NCBI GenBank assembly: GCA_023415835.1
Contig: JAEZJK010000037.1
Location: forward strand, 1-13,478
Origin: Bacillota bacterium
GTDB taxonomy: Bacteria > Bacillota > UBA4882 > UBA8346
Reading direction: 5' to 3'
Length of the DNA stretch: 13,478 nucleotides
In this document: positions 12,738 to 13,478 of the stretch, piece by piece
Numbering within the stretch: the stretch's first letter is position 1
Layout of the letters: every line of letters starts with the position of its first letter
Made by a program: the position numbers and the translations under genes
The notes under the pieces: model-generated
Database searches by the model: none
The model's input: only the letters and a program-made list of their open reading frames with translations
What the model was told of the DNA's origin: nothing

Positions 12738-13478
12738 TCAGCTTTTTTCCCAGGTTATTGCCATACTTAACAACCCGCTTCCGACCATCAAAACACTTGC
12801 CAAGGCAAAGGTAAAGAACGCTCCGGAATAGTCGCTGATAATCCCGGAGACCGTCGGTCCCAAAAACATTCCCACCGCATATACCGCTTGAAAAATTCCC
12901 ATGGCCGTTGTCTTCAGCGAGTCGTTAACCCCTTTTTGGCACATTCCCATCAAGGCAGGCAGCGCAATTCCCCTTCCCAGGCCACCCAGAGCCAACAAGA
13001 AAGATAATACCCAAAAACTCTTAGTAACCGGTAAAAATACGAGGCCAACGGCGATACATAAAAAACTGATTAACAGTAAATAACTCCGGTTGATTATTTG
13101 CAGCAATTTGCCAAGTAGGAAAGAGCCAAAGATCGTTGGAACCATCCCGAACAGCGAAAGAAGTCCGAGGTCTCCTTTATTCGCTCCCAAAGCTACGGCA
13201 AAGACCGGGCTAAAACTGATTAAGGACCAGGAACCATACTGCAGCAAAACCCCTAGCGCTGAAGCCGAAACCACCCAACGCTGGGCGCTGACCTCCAATA
13301 AACTTCTCCAATCAAACTTCCTTGGTTGGGCCTTTACTTCTGTTCCCATTAGACTCAAAGTAAACATGCCTAAGACTCCGGTAATCAAGGCGGCTATGAA
13401 AGGAGCTTGCCAGCCCCACAGTTCCGCCAGGTAAGCCCCGGATAATGATGCGATTAACTGTCCCACATTGGAGACGGC
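12738..13478 (-). CDS. major facilitator superfamily transporter, N-terminus outside the window
   Basis: The frame is open through the right edge of the window, so the beginning of the gene is missing; 246 residues are visible. They start with NVGQLIASLSGAYLAELWGW followed by QAPF, the typical MFS helix 5 with its conserved G.W..PF end. Helix 6 follows, then a charged central loop (TEVKAQPRKFDWR) and six further hydrophobic helices to a short cytoplasmic tail. The helix 7-8 region has SFSPVFAVALGANKGDLG and helix 11 AVYAVGMFLGPTVSGIISDY, as in drug/sugar efflux-type MFS proteins. The substrate cannot be told. The apparent GTG start at 13466 is internal. A strong terminator follows the stop codon. 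Confidence 0.88.
   Translation of the reverse strand, partial: AVSNVGQLIASLSGAYLAELWGWQAPFIAALITGVLGMFTLSLMGTEVKAQPRKFDWRSLLEVSAQRWVVSASALGVLLQYGSWSLISFSPVFAVALGANKGDLGLLSLFGMVPTIFGSFLLGKLLQIINRSYLLLISFLCIAVGLVFLPVTKSFWVLSFLLALGGLGRGIALPALMGMCQKGVNDSLKTTAMGIFQAVYAVGMFLGPTVSGIISDYSGAFFTFALASVLMVGSGLLSMAITWEKS

Noticed and set aside
12738..13466. GTG at 13466 as the true start of the MFS gene
   Set aside because: The frame stays open to the window edge, and the protein would lack its first four helices; the gene is cut by the window.

Overview
The window looks like chromosomal DNA of a Gram-positive bacterium of the Bacillota (Clostridia- or Limnochordia-like): moderate GC with AT-rich spacers, AGGAGG-type ribosome sites, a Gram-positive-style HelD and a LytS/LytTR two-component system. 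This placement is inference. No rRNA, tRNA or CRISPR array was seen, and species cannot be named.

Left part (1-4072). The last 35 codons of an IS3-family transposase open the window. A conserved gene of unknown function (618-1100) ends in a strong terminator. Directly behind it lies an array of thirteen exact 21-bp units (1198-1470), which pair into regularly spaced hairpins and leave both strands open with the same heptapeptide theme. A 120-bp palindromic, MITE-like element occurs twice in the same orientation (1574-1693 and 3887-4006) with two differences by eye. The copies bracket uvsE (UV damage endonuclease, + strand) and a cytoplasmic rhamnogalacturonan acetylesterase-type SGNH hydrolase (- strand).

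Middle part (4073-9192), all on the - strand. An isolated DUF2971 gene is followed by a spacer with three palindromes and a possible tiny + strand transcription unit. Then comes the best-defined module of the window: a LytS-type sensor kinase and a LytTR response regulator overlapping by 20 bp, and 129 bp downstream a CstA/BtsT-type transporter. The spacer before the transporter gene carries two direct LytTR-type half-sites exactly 21 bp apart. By analogy with BtsSR-BtsT of E. coli, the likely logic is: extracellular pyruvate or peptide signal, then kinase, then regulator, then transporter induction.

Right part (9193-13478). A 979-bp spacer without a convincing gene holds a structured segment, short gene remnants and a G/C-rich stem-loop repeat. 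After it come helD (RNA polymerase-recycling helicase-like ATPase, - strand), a spacer with a consensus-like + strand promoter running straight into a strong hairpin, and the 3' two thirds of an MFS transporter gene (- strand) that leaves the window.

The genes are mostly single, unlinked units; only the kinase, regulator and transporter form an evident functional group. The spacers are unusually rich in palindromes and repeats, and most of the less ordinary observations lie there.
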